A stretch of 39,704 nt of DNA from CAVPCY01 sp963702525 (GTDB taxonomy: Bacteria; Actinomycetota; Coriobacteriia; Anaerosomatales; PHET01): positions 1-39,704 of the forward strand of contig CAVPCY010000024.1 of assembly GCA_963702525.1 (NCBI GenBank). Direction: 5' to 3'. The notes under the pieces were generated by a model. That model did not search any database. It was not told the DNA's origin and worked only from the letters and a program-made list of their open reading frames with translations. The translations under genes were made by a program, and so were the position numbers. The stretch's first letter is position 1. Each line of letters starts with the position of its first letter. Below are positions 8,135 through 17,083 of the stretch, piece after piece.

Positions 8135-8980
8135 GTGGCGCGCTGCTCATACCATCCGGACGTCGAGACAGAGTTGAGCTGTACCGAGTGCGGCAAGCCC
8201 ATCTGCCCCAAGGAGATGGTGCTCACGCCGGTGGGCTACAAGTGCCCCGAGCACGCACGGCCCAAGCGCAGCCAGTACACCTTCGTGAAGCCCAAGCAGC
8301 TGGCGCTGGCGATCATTGCGGGCGTGGCGGTAGGAATCGGCGGCGCTTTCCTCGTGTCGATGCTCGCGCGGGGATTCTTCGGCTTCTTCATCGGCATCAT
8401 CTGGGGGTCACTTACTTCGGAGGCGGTGCGCAGGGCCTCGGGCGGTCACCGCGGCGGCACGGTCGGCACCGTCGCGGCTGTGACCATGGGACTCGGCGCC
8501 TTACTCGCCGGAGTTCCCATCTTCGTGGCCATCATCGCGATAGTGGTCGCGCTGGTGCAGCTCGCCGTCATCGAGATCGCGCTAGAGGCGGGCTTTCGGC
8601 GACGTCGCATCGTCAACAGGGGCGCGGGCCGTCATGCCAGCCCGTTCTCGGCTCTGGACTGCCTTGCGAGCGCCAGCGAAGGCCCGGTGGAGATTCGGTG
8701 GAATGACCAGGCCGAGAGCGGTCGAGGCGTAGACTTCGCTCTTGGGGACGAGTGCGGCTTCACGCCGCCCTACGAAAGGGAGACTCATGGCAGCGGACAC
8801 GCGCCGCATCCTGCTGGTAGAGGACGAGAAGACCATTCGCGATACTGTCGCGGCCTACCTCGAGCGCGAGGGTTACTGGGTCACGCCGGCCGAGGACGGG
8901 CAGGTCGCTCTCGACCAGTTCGCCAAGCACCGCTTCGACCTGGTGGTTCTCGACCTGATGCTGCCGAAGGTCCCGGGTGA
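8135..8980 (+). CDS. B-box-like zinc-binding membrane protein; 3' end uncertain
   Basis: The N-terminus holds a B-box/zinc-ribbon pattern: CSYHPDVETELSCTECGKP, then CPKE and CPEHARP, with six Cys plus His as likely zinc ligands. Two or three hydrophobic segments follow (ALAIIAGVAVGIGGAFLV, FFGFFIGIIWG, and GVPIFVAIIAIVVALVQLAV). This resembles membrane proteins that carry an N-terminal B-box finger. AGGAGG at 8123-8128 supports the GTG at 8135. After about residue 155 (GFRRRR) the sequence stops looking like protein, and the open frame runs 194 bases into the response-regulator gene. The true stop was probably lost to a base shift near 8590-8640. Confidence 0.65.
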   Translation: MARCSYHPDVETELSCTECGKPICPKEMVLTPVGYKCPEHARPKRSQYTFVKPKQLALAIIAGVAVGIGGAFLVSMLARGFFGFFIGIIWGSLTSEAVRRASGGHRGGTVGTVAAVTMGLGALLAGVPIFVAIIAIVVALVQLAVIEIALEAGFRRRRIVNRGAGRHASPFSALDCLASASEGPVEIRWNDQAESGRGVDFALGDECGFTPPYERETHGSGHAPHPAGRGREDHSRYCRGLPRARGLLGHAGRGRAGRSRPVRQAPLRPGGSRPDAAEGPG

Positions 8981-9494
8981 GCAGGTCTGCAAGGCCATCC
9001 GCGACGCGTCCGACGTTCCGATCATCATGCTCACCGCCAAAGGCGAACTCGAGGACAAGGTGGCGGGACTCGAACTCGGCGCCGACGACTACCTCATCAA
9101 GCCGTTCTCTCCTCGCGAGCTTGTGGCGCGCGTTCGCGCGCTGCTGCGCCGCGCCCACGTTGGGGCCGAGCCTCAGCGCGACCGGCTGGAGTACGGCAAG
9201 CTCTCCATCGACATGGCAGGGCACAAGGCGTTTCTCGAAGGCGACGAGCTCGATCTGACCGCGAGCGAGTTCAAGCTCCTCACGACTCTGTCGCGCTATC
9301 CCGGTCGCGTGTACTCCCGCATGGAGCTCGTGGAGAAGGTCCTCGGCTACGACTTCGAGGGCTACGAGCGCACGATCGACAGTCACGTGAAGAACCTGCG
9401 TGCGAAGCTCGACGACGACCCGCGCGATCCCACCTTCATCTACACAGTCCACGGAGTGGGATACCGCTTCGAGTCTCCGAAGACGGATGTCTGA
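8787..9494 (+). CDS. OmpR/PhoB-family response regulator
   Basis: The protein is 235 residues. The receiver domain (about 1-120) has the acidic pair in VEDEK, the phospho-acceptor Asp in VVLDLMLP, the Thr in IIMLTAK and the Lys in DYLIKPFSP. The C-terminal winged-helix DNA-binding domain (about 135-232) has LTASEFKLLTTL and RTIDSHVKNLRAKL. It is phosphorylated by a partner kinase and regulates transcription. GAAAGGGAG at 8774-8782 supports ATG 8787. The kinase gene overlaps its 3' end by eight bases, a classic two-component pair. The regulated genes are not evident from context. Confidence 0.95.
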   Translation: MAADTRRILLVEDEKTIRDTVAAYLEREGYWVTPAEDGQVALDQFAKHRFDLVVLDLMLPKVPGEQVCKAIRDASDVPIIMLTAKGELEDKVAGLELGADDYLIKPFSPRELVARVRALLRRAHVGAEPQRDRLEYGKLSIDMAGHKAFLEGDELDLTASEFKLLTTLSRYPGRVYSRMELVEKVLGYDFEGYERTIDSHVKNLRAKLDDDPRDPTFIYTVHGVGYRFESPKTDV

Positions 9495-10916
9495 GGACGC
9501 CACACCCCGAGTTCCCGGCGATCTCGAGCCGCATCCCCGGGCGACGTTCGGGCGCCGGCTCGCCGTCGCCTTTGCCTCCGTGGCTGCGCTGACGGTCGTT
9601 CTGGTCGCGATCCTCATTTCGCTGGTGTGGAACTACCAGTTCGACCAGTACCTCAAGGGCAATCTCGAACGCATCGCTCAAGGGGTCGCGCAAGTCGCGG
9701 CCGAGGCGTATCCGCGCTACGGCGGCTGGACCCTGCAGACACTGTCCACCGTCCCGCGAATCGGTTCGATGCGTGGCGTCGCCGTGCAGATCACCGATGG
9801 GCACAACACGCTCATCTACGACGATGCGACCGACTTCCAGTCCGACGGCACGCAGCAAACAGGCACAGGCGGCGCGAGGGCGATGATCAGTCCCGAGGGC
9901 TCGGTCATGACCGCGCCGGTCGTGGTGCAGGGTGTGCGGGTGGGCACGGTCAGCGTGTGGGCCTACGGCCAGGGGGCGCTGCTGACCGACCGCGACGCGC
10001 AGTTCAGGTCCGGGTCGCTCACCGCGTTGACGGTCGCGGCGCTCGTGGCCGTCGCGCTCGCGTCGCTGGGCGGCCTGTGGTTCTCCAAGCTGCTCGTCCG
10101 ACCCATCACCGAGATGACGGTGACGGTACAAGCGCTGCGGCAAGGCGACAGGCTGGCACGCACCGGCTTCGAGGGAGACGACGAGATCGCGGTGCTCGGC
10201 AAGACGTTCGACGAGATGGCCGACGCCATCGAGGCCGACCGGGAACTCGAACGGCGGCTGACGGCCGACGTCGCCCACGAGTTGCGCACGCCGCTACAGG
10301 CGATCCAGGCCACCGTCGAGGCGATGCAGGACGGCGTTCTGCCCGCCGATGAGGAGCGGCTCGGCATCGTCCGCGACGAGACGGTGCGCCTCGCCCGGCT
10401 CGCCGACGCCATCCTCGAACTCACGCGCCTCGAGCGAGGCTCGCTTCCCTTCGAGATGCACCGCATCGATCTCGCGGTCCCGGTAAGGGCCGCCGCGGAC
10501 TCGTTCCAGGCGCTCGTCGAAGCGACCGATCTTGGCGTTCAGCGGTCGACGTGGCGCCCGGCGTCTACGTGATCGGCGATGCCGACCGCTTGCAGCAAGC
10601 TGTGGGCAACCTGCTCGGCAACGCTGCACGCTACACGCCCGCGGGAGGCAGCATCGGCGTATCCGTGCGCGTCGACTCCGGATGCGCGCTCATCGAGGTG
10701 AGCGACACCGGGATAGGCATCGCCGAGGAGGACCTACCCCACGTCTTCAGCCGCTTCTGGCGGGCCGATGCGGCGCGCGCGAGTTCGACCGGTGGGCTGG
10801 GCATCGGACTCGCCGTCACCAAGGAGATCGTCGAGCGGCACAAGGGCACGATCGGCGTGAACAGCCGGACCGGCGCGGGCACGAAGTTCACCATCCGCCT
10901 GCCGCTCGCCACCTAG
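9487..10916 (+). CDS. Membrane sensor histidine kinase, one frameshift
   Basis: This is a reconstructed sensor of about 476 residues. A first transmembrane helix lies near 25-48, followed by an extracytoplasmic domain of about 130 residues. A second helix (ALTVAALVAVALASLGGLWF) leads into a HAMP segment (LLVRPITEMTVTVQAL). The H-box ADVAHELRTPLQAI carries the phosphorylated His. The N-box (NLLGNAARYTP), G1 (VSDTGIGI), F (FSRFWRAD) and G2 (GGLGIGLAV) are all present. The frame shifts near 10535-10550, consistent with one missing base between the dimerisation and ATPase domains. ATG 9487 overlaps the regulator's stop by eight bases, so the pair is coupled. The extracytoplasmic ligand is unknown. 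Confidence 0.93.
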
Positions 10917-10952
10917 GCGCGCGCGTCCCGCACCCCGTCACGGTCACGCGAC

Positions 10953-11414
10953 CTACTTGGGGGCCACCCCTGTGATCTGGACCGCGGACGCTGTGCCTTG
11001 GACGGGGTAGCTCTCGGCGACCGGGCCTGCGAACCAGACCTTCACCTCGGTACCCACCTGCAGCTTGTCCGGCGTCGATGCCTTTCCGTCGGCGTCGAAG
11101 ATGGCCGTCTCTTTGGTCACGTTGACGACGGCTTTGTCTGACACCGCGCCCTCTGGCTGCTCTCCACCCTCAACGGTGATCGACCCGAGCGAGGCGGCAC
11201 CACCCGTACCCGCCGCAAGTAGGTGATCGCGCCCGTGATGCCGGGTGTGTCGGCGGGGAGCGGGGCCGCGGGCTTGAGTGGTGGGTGCTGGGGTGGGAGT
11301 GGCACTGGGAGTGGGAGTTGGCGTCGCGCATCCGTGCCGGCCAAGGCGAGTGCGACAAGCGCAACGGCGGCTCAGGACTGCTGCGAAGCGCTTGCGTGAC
11401 GAGGGCGTGGTCAT
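10953..11414 (-). CDS. DUF3221-like lipoprotein, frameshifted
   Basis: GAGGAG upstream and ATG 11414 begin a basic leader (MTTPSSRKR) and, after a frame correction near 11340-11360, a hydrophobic core and a lipobox ending in Cys. A Pro/Thr-rich linker (CATPTPTPSATPTPAPTT) follows. A second correction near 11220-11240 yields GITGAITYL joined to the C-terminal domain. That domain has VNVTKETAIFDADGK, LQVGTEVKVWFAGPVAESYP and a final ITGV strand, the hallmark of DUF3221 proteins such as YobA-type lipoproteins. It is an extracytoplasmic beta-domain protein of unknown role. It converges on the kinase gene across 36 bases. Confidence 0.75.
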   Translation of the reverse strand: MTTPSSRKRFAAVLSRRCACRTRLGRHGCATPTPTPSATPTPAPTTQARGPAPRRHTRHHGRDHLLAAGTGGAASLGSITVEGGEQPEGAVSDKAVVNVTKETAIFDADGKASTPDKLQVGTEVKVWFAGPVAESYPVQGTASAVQITGVAPK

Positions 11415-11502
11415 CGGTTTCTCCTCGGCTGGAGATCGTTGCGAATCGTCGCTCACTTGGACGACGGTATCACCCGGTAGGTTCCCTGAGGCCCGGGCGG
11501 GG

Positions 11503-11508
11503 TATCCT
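11503..11508 (+). promoter_or_regulatory. Probable -10 element (TATCCT) for the small membrane gene
   Basis: TATCCT stands 37 bases upstream of ATG 11546 in an otherwise G+C-rich gap between divergent genes. There is no convincing -35. It is supported by spacing and by similar elements elsewhere in the window. Confidence 0.35.
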
Positions 11509-11545
11509 AGCGGCTGTCAGAGAGTCGTCGTCGAAAAGGGCTCGC

Positions 11546-11769
11546 ATGATCTTCGGTATCGTAATCAGGCCTGTGCTTGCTCATGGTTCTGGGCGCGACG
11601 GCGTTCGACACTGCTGGTCTTCCAGATCCTCGTGGGTACTCGGAAGATCAAGTTCAAGGGCAAGACGCATATGCTGGTCCACCGGCGCGGTGCGTGGGTG
11701 CTGCTGGGAGTCGCGGCAGTCCACGGATTCCTGGCGTTCATCTACGGGTCGGGTCTCAAGATCGGCTGA
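11546..11769 (+). CDS. Small two-helix membrane protein, frameshifted
   Basis: ATG 11546 follows AAAAGGG at 11534-11540. Reading MIFGIVIRP, then LLMVLGATAF, then LLVFQILVG requires two frame changes at about 11575-11620. After these the frame is clean: RKIKFKGKTHMLVHRRGAW, then a second helix (VLLGVAAVHGFLAFIYG) to the stop. The product would be about 73 residues with two membrane helices and a conserved-looking His-containing loop (HMLVHRR). It resembles short haem- or quinone-membrane proteins with paired His, but I cannot name a family. It lies just upstream of the purC promoter. Confidence 0.55.
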
Positions 11770-11810
11770 CCCAGGCTGCTCGCGCCCTTACTCGGCGTCG
11801 AGCGTTCGCC

Positions 11811-11816
11811 TACAAT
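11811..11816 (+). promoter_or_regulatory. Probable purC promoter -10 (TACAAT)
   Basis: TACAAT matches the -10 consensus at five of six positions, 88 bases upstream of purC. The best -35 at 17 bases (TTACTC, 11788-11793) is weak. The resulting leader of about 80 bases shows no riboswitch I recognise. This probably starts transcription of the first part of the purine cluster. Confidence 0.45.
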
Positions 11817-11903
11817 GGCGGCGTGCCGCCGCGCCCCCATCGCACCTCTCATCGTCGCATCGGGTGTGGCCGTCGAGACCGCCGACGACCCTCGGAGACG
11901 CCC

Positions 11904-12794
11904 GTGACCGATTCCGCCATGCTCAGTCCCGACTCGCGGGGCAAGGTTCGCGATCTCTACGACCTGGGCGACAAGCTCCTCCTCGTGGCGTCGGACCGCA
12001 TCAGCGCGTTCGACTTTGTGTTGCCCGACCCGATTCCGTACAAGGGCGAGGTGCTCACCAAGCTCTCCCTCTTCTGGTTCGAGCTGCTCGGCGATGTGGT
12101 ACCCAATCACCTCCTGTCGGCCGACATCGCCGACCTGCCGGAGCAGTTCGCACCGCACGCCGAGTGGTTGCGCGGCCGGTTCATGCTGGTACGAAAGGCG
12201 CGCGTCTTCCCGGTCGAGTGCATCGTCCGCGGCTACCTGGCCGGCAGCGGCTGGAAGGAGTACCGCGAGGCGGGGACGGTGTGCGGCATCCCGCTTCCCG
12301 CGGGGCTCTCTGAGTCGAGCCGGCTCGACGACCCCATCTTCACTCCATCGACCAAGGCCGAGATCGGTGATCACGACGAGAACGTCAGCTTCGAGCAGAT
12401 GGTCGATATCGTGGGCGGCCCGGTCGCCGAGGAGCTGCGCGCCAAGTCCATCGGCGTGTACGCGAAGGCGCGCGAACACGCTGCGTCGTGCGGCATCATC
12501 ATCGCCGACACCAAGTTCGAGTTCGGCGAGATCGACGGACGCATCACGCTTGTCGACGAGGTCCTCACGCCCGACTCCAGCCGCTTCTGGCCGGCCGAGA
12601 GCTACGCGCCGGGCGGTGGCCAGCCCAGCTTCGACAAGCAGTTCGTGCGCGACTGGCTCGAGAGCAGCGGCTGGGACAAGCAGCCGCCGGCGCCATCGCT
12701 GCCTGCCGACGTCGTCGAGGCGACCAGCCGCAAGTACATACAGGCGTACGAGATGATGACGGGGCGCCCGTTCGTCCCCGAAGGAGATGCCTAG
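11904..12794 (+). CDS. purC: Phosphoribosylaminoimidazole-succinocarboxamide synthase (PurC)
   Basis: SAICAR synthetase joins CAIR and aspartate using ATP, an intermediate step of IMP synthesis. The 296-residue length fits the longer PurC type. Motifs in order are GKVRDLYDLGDKLLLVASDR (nucleotide-binding N-lobe), ISAFDFVLPDPIPYKGEVL, CIVRGYLAGSGWKEY, FTPSTKAEIGDHDENVSF, IIADTKFEFG and LVDEVLTPDSSRFWP. The GTG start at 11904 precedes GKVRDLY by the usual distance, with GGAG at 11894-11897. An open frame upstream contains nothing PurC-like. It is the first purine gene of the cluster; the next gene begins within two bases of the stop. Cytoplasmic. Confidence 0.97.
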   Translation: MTDSAMLSPDSRGKVRDLYDLGDKLLLVASDRISAFDFVLPDPIPYKGEVLTKLSLFWFELLGDVVPNHLLSADIADLPEQFAPHAEWLRGRFMLVRKARVFPVECIVRGYLAGSGWKEYREAGTVCGIPLPAGLSESSRLDDPIFTPSTKAEIGDHDENVSFEQMVDIVGGPVAEELRAKSIGVYAKAREHAASCGIIIADTKFEFGEIDGRITLVDEVLTPDSSRFWPAESYAPGGGQPSFDKQFVRDWLESSGWDKQPPAPSLPADVVEATSRKYIQAYEMMTGRPFVPEGDA

Positions 12795-12795
12795 C

Positions 12796-13320
12796 ATGGC
12801 GCGTCGCAGTGCGACCAACGAGCGGTACCAGAAGAACACGAGTCCGGGCGGCAAGACGCGCAAGTCCGCGGCCGCCGCCAAGCCCAAGCGCGCCACAGGC
12901 GCCGCGCCCGCTCCGGCCAAGAGCAAGTCTTCGGGTAAGTCCAACAAGTCCGTTCTGACCGCGCCGCCCACGGAGGAGTATCGCCGGTGGCGGCGCATAT
13001 GGTGGTATCTGCTCGGAGCGGCCCTGGTGCTCACGACGGCGTCGTGGGCAATCCGGGAGTACACGAAGATCAACGTCATCGCGAGCAGCGTCCTGCTCGG
13101 CGCCGCATACGCGTCGATCTTCACCGCGCTCTACATCGACTGGACCAAGCTGCGCCGGATGCGCACCGAGTGGGTGAAGGCGGGCAGACCCGCCGGCGAC
13201 CCCGGGGCAGCCAAGTCGAAGAAGGTGACTGCCGAGAAGACCACCACCAAGAAGGTGACGGTCGAGGAGACGACAACCGAATCGGTCTCGGCCGAGACAG
13301 ACTCAGATACCACGTCTTAG
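12796..13320 (+). CDS. Two-helix membrane protein with Lys/Thr-rich tails, unknown function
   Basis: The 174-residue product has a Lys/Ala-rich N-terminal tail of about 60 residues and a central hydrophobic pair: RRIWWYLLGAALVLTTASWA and INVIASSVLLGAAYASIFTA. The C-terminus is highly charged, with repeats of Lys-Lys-Val-Thr and Glu-Thr-Thr-Thr. Both tails are predicted to be cytoplasmic or disordered. ATG 12796 is preferred because AAGGAG (12781-12786) is nine bases away; ATG 12787 directly abuts the same ribosome site. It sits between purC and purS and is probably cotranscribed, but it has no recognisable tie to purine metabolism. Confidence 0.75.
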   Translation: MARRSATNERYQKNTSPGGKTRKSAAAAKPKRATGAAPAPAKSKSSGKSNKSVLTAPPTEEYRRWRRIWWYLLGAALVLTTASWAIREYTKINVIASSVLLGAAYASIFTALYIDWTKLRRMRTEWVKAGRPAGDPGAAKSKKVTAEKTTTKKVTVEETTTESVSAETDSDTTS

Positions 13321-13348
13321 CCGAGCGCGAGAAGGGGAGCGACACGAC

Positions 13349-13582
13349 ATGGCGCGCTACGAGATCTACGTGACGTACAAGAAGGGCATCTTCGACCCGC
13401 CAGGCGCGACAGCCGAGCGGGCGCTGGCCAACCTCGGCTATGAGGGCGTGGATCAGGTCAAGATCGGCAAGTACATCCAGCTCACGGGCGACGCCGACCT
13501 GACCACGGTGACCGAGATGTGCGGGAAGCTTCTCGCCAACCCGGTCATCGAGGACTTCCGCATCGAGACGGTGGAGGAGTAG
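13349..13582 (+). CDS. purS: Phosphoribosylformylglycinamidine synthase subunit PurS
   Basis: The 77-residue protein matches PurS: MARYEIYVTYKKGIFDPPGA, then LGYEGVDQVKIGKYIQL and CGKLLANPVIEDFRIE. PurS dimers link PurQ and PurL in the FGAM synthetase of Gram-positive and archaeal type. GAAGGGGAG at 13331-13339 supports the ATG. purQ starts three bases after the stop, and the small-type purL follows, so the three subunits are encoded together. The sequence is intact. Confidence 0.96.
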   Translation: MARYEIYVTYKKGIFDPPGATAERALANLGYEGVDQVKIGKYIQLTGDADLTTVTEMCGKLLANPVIEDFRIETVEE

Positions 13583-13585
13583 GCC

Positions 13586-14281
13586 ATGCGCTTTGGCGTC
13601 GTCATCTTCCCCGGTTCGAACTGCGAGCAAGACGTCATCGGTGCGTGCCGCTACCTGGGTCTGGATGCCGAGTTCGTGTGGCACGGCGACACCGACCTGT
13701 CTCGCTACGACGCGGTCGTGCTGCCCGGCGGCTTCTCGTACGGCGACTACATCCGTACCGGTGCGGTCGCGCGGTTCTCGCCGGTGATGAACGAGGTCGT
13801 GCGCTTCGCCGAGAAGGGTGGGCCGGTGCTTGGCATCTGCAACGGCTTCCAGATCCTCGCCGAGGCGCACCTGCTGCCGGGCGCGCTGCTGCGCAACCGG
13901 GGCCTGAAGTTCATCTGCAAGTCGGTCGACCTGCGTGTCGACGGCGGATGCGACTGGCTCGGCTTGCCGCTCGGCACGGTGCTCCAGGTGCCGATCAACC
14001 ACAACGAGGGCAACTACACCTGCGACGCGGACACCCTCGAGCGCCTCAAAGACAACGGTCAGGTCGTGCTGCGCTACTGCGAGCCGGATGGCTCCTCGGC
14101 CGAGGGCGGCAGCGCGCCCAACGGTGCGATCGACGACATCGCCGGCATCTGCAACGAGCGCGGCAACATCTTCGGGCTGATGCCGCACCCCGAGCGCGTC
14201 GTCGACCCGATCGGCGGAGGCACCGACGGCCAGCCGTTCTTCACCACGGTGGTCCGCACGCTGTCCGAGGTGGCCGGGTAG
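13586..14281 (+). CDS. purQ: Phosphoribosylformylglycinamidine synthase glutaminase subunit PurQ
   Basis: The 231-residue class I glutamine amidotransferase provides ammonia for FGAR to FGAM conversion by PurL. MRFGVVIFPGSNCEQDV opens the protein. The nucleophile elbow is GICNGFQIL, with Cys at about residue 88. The catalytic His and Glu lie in LMPHPERV near the C-terminus. PINHNEGNY is another family motif. Length is standard and the frame is unbroken. GGAGG within the last codons of purS gives the ribosome site. It is followed by a small membrane gene before purL. Confidence 0.97.
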   Translation: MRFGVVIFPGSNCEQDVIGACRYLGLDAEFVWHGDTDLSRYDAVVLPGGFSYGDYIRTGAVARFSPVMNEVVRFAEKGGPVLGICNGFQILAEAHLLPGALLRNRGLKFICKSVDLRVDGGCDWLGLPLGTVLQVPINHNEGNYTCDADTLERLKDNGQVVLRYCEPDGSSAEGGSAPNGAIDDIAGICNERGNIFGLMPHPERVVDPIGGGTDGQPFFTTVVRTLSEVAG

Positions 14282-14293
14282 TGCACGGACAAC

Positions 14294-14617
14294 GTGGGTC
14301 TGGGCGGCCCGGTCTGGTTCTTCGCGCAGGTCGTGATCTTCGGCACGCTGGCGCTGAGCGTTTTCGTGCTCGTGGACTCGCTCATGCCACGGCGCCGCTC
14401 GAAGGTGGGCGACCGGCTGCCGGAGCCGCTGTGGGTCTACTCGGCGGTCAACGTCGCCTACTTGCTTCTGCTGCTCGCGGTCCAGCTGATTCCGGGCCTG
14501 CAGATGGCCGCGGCGGTCGTTGCGATCGCATCGCCGATCGTGCTCGCGTTCGGCGTTGTCTACCTGCTGCGCGTCGTCTTCCCCAAGCCCGACGCGGGCC
14601 ACGCCAACTCGACGTAG
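14294..14617 (+). CDS. Small membrane protein between purQ and purL
   Basis: The 107-residue product has three hydrophobic segments: about 5-28 (GPVWFFAQVVIFGTLALSVF), 52-67 (NVAYLLLLLAVQLI) and 72-95. A basic loop (MPRRRSKVGD) separates the first two. No family is recognised. The GTG at 14294 is the only sensible start; the ribosome site is poor, and the gene begins 12 bases after purQ, so it may depend on readthrough translation. It splits the FGAM synthetase genes. Function unknown. Confidence 0.6.
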   Translation: MGLGGPVWFFAQVVIFGTLALSVFVLVDSLMPRRRSKVGDRLPEPLWVYSAVNVAYLLLLLAVQLIPGLQMAAAVVAIASPIVLAFGVVYLLRVVFPKPDAGHANST

Positions 14618-14672
14618 CAGCGAGACTGTCGCACTCGATCTTCATAGACGTCACCGATGAGGTGGAGACTCA

Positions 14673-16975
14673 ATGACCAGTGAACGACCTCAGCCCCGAA
14701 CTCGCCCCGCAGCTCGCCGTCGAACTCGGCCTCAAGCTCGACGAGTACGACAAGATCGTCGAGATCCTCGGCAGGACGCCCACCGTGACCGAGCTCTACA
14801 TGTACTCGCTCATGTGGTCCGAGCACTGCAGCTACAAGCACTCGCGCAAGGCAGCTCAGCAGTTCCCGACCGAGGGGCCCGCACGTGCTGCAGGGCCCCG
14901 GCGAGAACGCCGGCGTCATCAGCGTGGGCGACGGCTGGGCGGTCGCGTTCAAGATGGAGTCGCACAACCACCCGAGCGCCATCGAGCCCTACCAGGGCGC
15001 GGCGACCGGCGTGGGCGGCATCATCCGCGACATCTTCACGATGGGCGCGCGCCCCATCGCCTCGCTCGACTCGCTGCGCTTCGGCACGCTCGACAAGCCG
15101 CGCCAGCGCTACCTGTTCGAGGGCTCGGTCGCCGGCATCGGCGGCTACGGCAACTGCCTCGGCGTGCCCACCGTCGGCGGCGAGGTCTACTTCGAGGAGG
15201 CCTACGAGGGCAACTGCCTCATCAACGCGATGTCGATCGGCCTCATGCGCGAGGAGAACCTCACGCTCGCGGTCGCGGCGGGCCCGGGCAACCTCGTGCT
15301 GCTCATCGGCTCGACCACCGGCCGCGACGGCATCGGCGGCGCGAGCGTGCTCGCGAGCCAGGAGTTCGACGAGCGTGCCGAGGACAAGCGCCCGAGCGTG
15401 CAGGTGGGCGACCCGTTCGAGGAGAAGCTGCTCATCGAGGCGTGCCTCGAGCTGCTCGAGAACGGGCTGCTCGTGGGTCTGGGCGACTGCGGCGCGGCCG
15501 GGCTGACCGAGCTCGCATCAGCGAGATGGCGAGCCGCGGCGGCGTGGGGGTCGACATCGACGTGGCGCAGATCCCCGCAGCGCGAGGACGCGATGAAGCC
15601 GTTCGAGATCATGGTCTCCGAGTCGCAGGAGCGCATGCTCGCCGTCGTCGAGCCCGAGAAGCTCGAGGCGGCGCATGGGCGTGTGCGACGAAGTGGGGGC
15701 TGCGCTCGACGGTCATCGGCACGGTCACCGACACCGGCCGCTTCGTCGTGCGCGAGGGCGACGAGGTGCGTCGCCGACATGCCGGCCGCCACGCTCGCGC
15801 ACGACGCGCCGATCTACGACCCGGCGATGGCGCGGCCGGCCTACCTCGACGAGGTGCAGGCGTTCGACCCGTTCGCCGAGCTCGACCTGCCCGAGTCGCC
15901 GGAGGCGCTCGGCGAGATGCTCCTCGGCCTGCTCGCGAGCCCCAACATCTGCTCGCGGCGCTGGATCTGGGAGCAGTACGACCACCAGGTCATGATGAAC
16001 ACCGTCGTGCTGCCCGGCAGCGACGCGGCGGTGCTGCGCATCGGCGACACCGGGCGCGGCGAGATCACGAACCGCGCGATCGCGGCGTCGAGCGACTGCA
16101 ACGGGCGCTACTGCTACCTCGACCCGTACGTGGGCGCGCAGATCGCGTTCGCCGAGGCCGCGCGCAACGTGGCGTGCGCCGGCGGCGTGCCCGCGGCGAT
16201 CACCGACTGCCTGAACTTCGGCTATCCCGAGAAGCCCGAGGTCTTCTGGACGTTCCACGAGTCGGTCCGCGGCCTGGCCGACGCCTGCACGGCCTTCGGC
16301 GTGCCGGTCATCAGCGGCAACGTGAGCTTCTACAACGAGAGCTTCGGCCAGCCGATCTACCCCACGCCCACCGTCGGGCCTCGTCGGGCTGATCGACGAC
16401 GTCGAGTACCACTGCACCGCCGCGTTCAAGGACGAGGGCGACGTGATCGTGCTCGTGGGCGAGTCCGCCGAGCGAGCTGGGCGGCAGCGAGTACCTGAAG
16501 GTCGAGCACGGCCTCGTCGTCCGGCCGTCCGCCGGCGCTCGACCTCGAGCTCGAGCGCGACGTGCAGCAGGCCGTCATGCGCGAGGCATCCGCGCCGGCT
16601 ACGTCAAGAGCGCGCACGACTGCTCGGAGGGCGGCATCGCCGTGACGCTCGCCGAGAGCTGCATGGCCGGCGGCATCGGCGCCGACGTGCACCTGCACGA
16701 CGACCTGCACGCCGGTCGCGTCGCTGTTCGGCGAGACGCAGAGCCGCATCGTGGTCACGGTCGCCGATGAGCGACGCCGACAACGCTCGTCGAGATGCTC
16801 GTCGGCCGCCGAGGTGCCCTACAGCGTCATCGGCACGGTGGGCGGCGAGCGCCTCACGATCTGCGAGCGGCTCGACGTGTCGCTCGACGAGATCCGCGAC
16901 GCCTACGAGCCCACGCTCGAGCGGCTCGTGCACGGCGCCGAGACGCTGCAGACCGAGGAGCTCTTCGAAGGGTAG
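14673..16975 (+). CDS. purL: Phosphoribosylformylglycinamidine synthase large subunit PurL, many frameshifts
   Basis: This is the small-type PurL (about 765 residues once repaired), the ATP-dependent synthetase subunit making FGAM with PurS and PurQ. Conserved stretches appear in succession across frames: SLMWSEHCSYKHSR, GPGENAGVISVGDGWAVAFK, MESHNHPSAIEPYQGAATGV, FTMGARPIASLDSLRFG, LVGLGDCGAAGLTE, GGVGVDIDVAQIP, GNVSFYNE, HDCSEGGIAVTLAES and the C-terminal IGTVGGERL. Frame changes lie near 14685, 14880, 15505, 15585, 15675, 15765, 16380, 16465, 16525, 16590, 16710 and 16770. GGTGGAG (14661-14667) supports ATG 14673, although the clean PurL frame begins at GTG 14680. No essential motif is lost, so sequence error is likelier than decay. 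Confidence 0.93.
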
Positions 16976-17010
16976 GGGCGCTTCGGCCCGCAGGCTCCCG
17001 ACGGCGCCCC
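16975..17010 (+). terminator. Possible terminator hairpin after purL
   Basis: GGGGCGC (16975-16981) pairs with GCGCCCC (17004-17010) directly after the purL stop codon. There is no T-run. It would separate purL from the deacetylase gene; the 22-base loop makes it only plausible. Confidence 0.35.
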
Positions 17011-17083
17011 GCTTGCCTGCAGGTGGGGAATAGGCTGTCTGTGGATGCATGACGGCCGGCGGATGGCAAGCAGGAAGAGGTCG

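Noticed and set aside
11742..13124. 460-codon minus-strand frame opposite purC
   Set aside because: purC motifs on the plus strand are unambiguous; the minus frame has no recognisable domain or ribosome site.
13121..14602. 493-codon minus-strand frame opposite purS and purQ
   Set aside because: Antisense to intact, conserved purS and purQ; composition is that of an antisense shadow.
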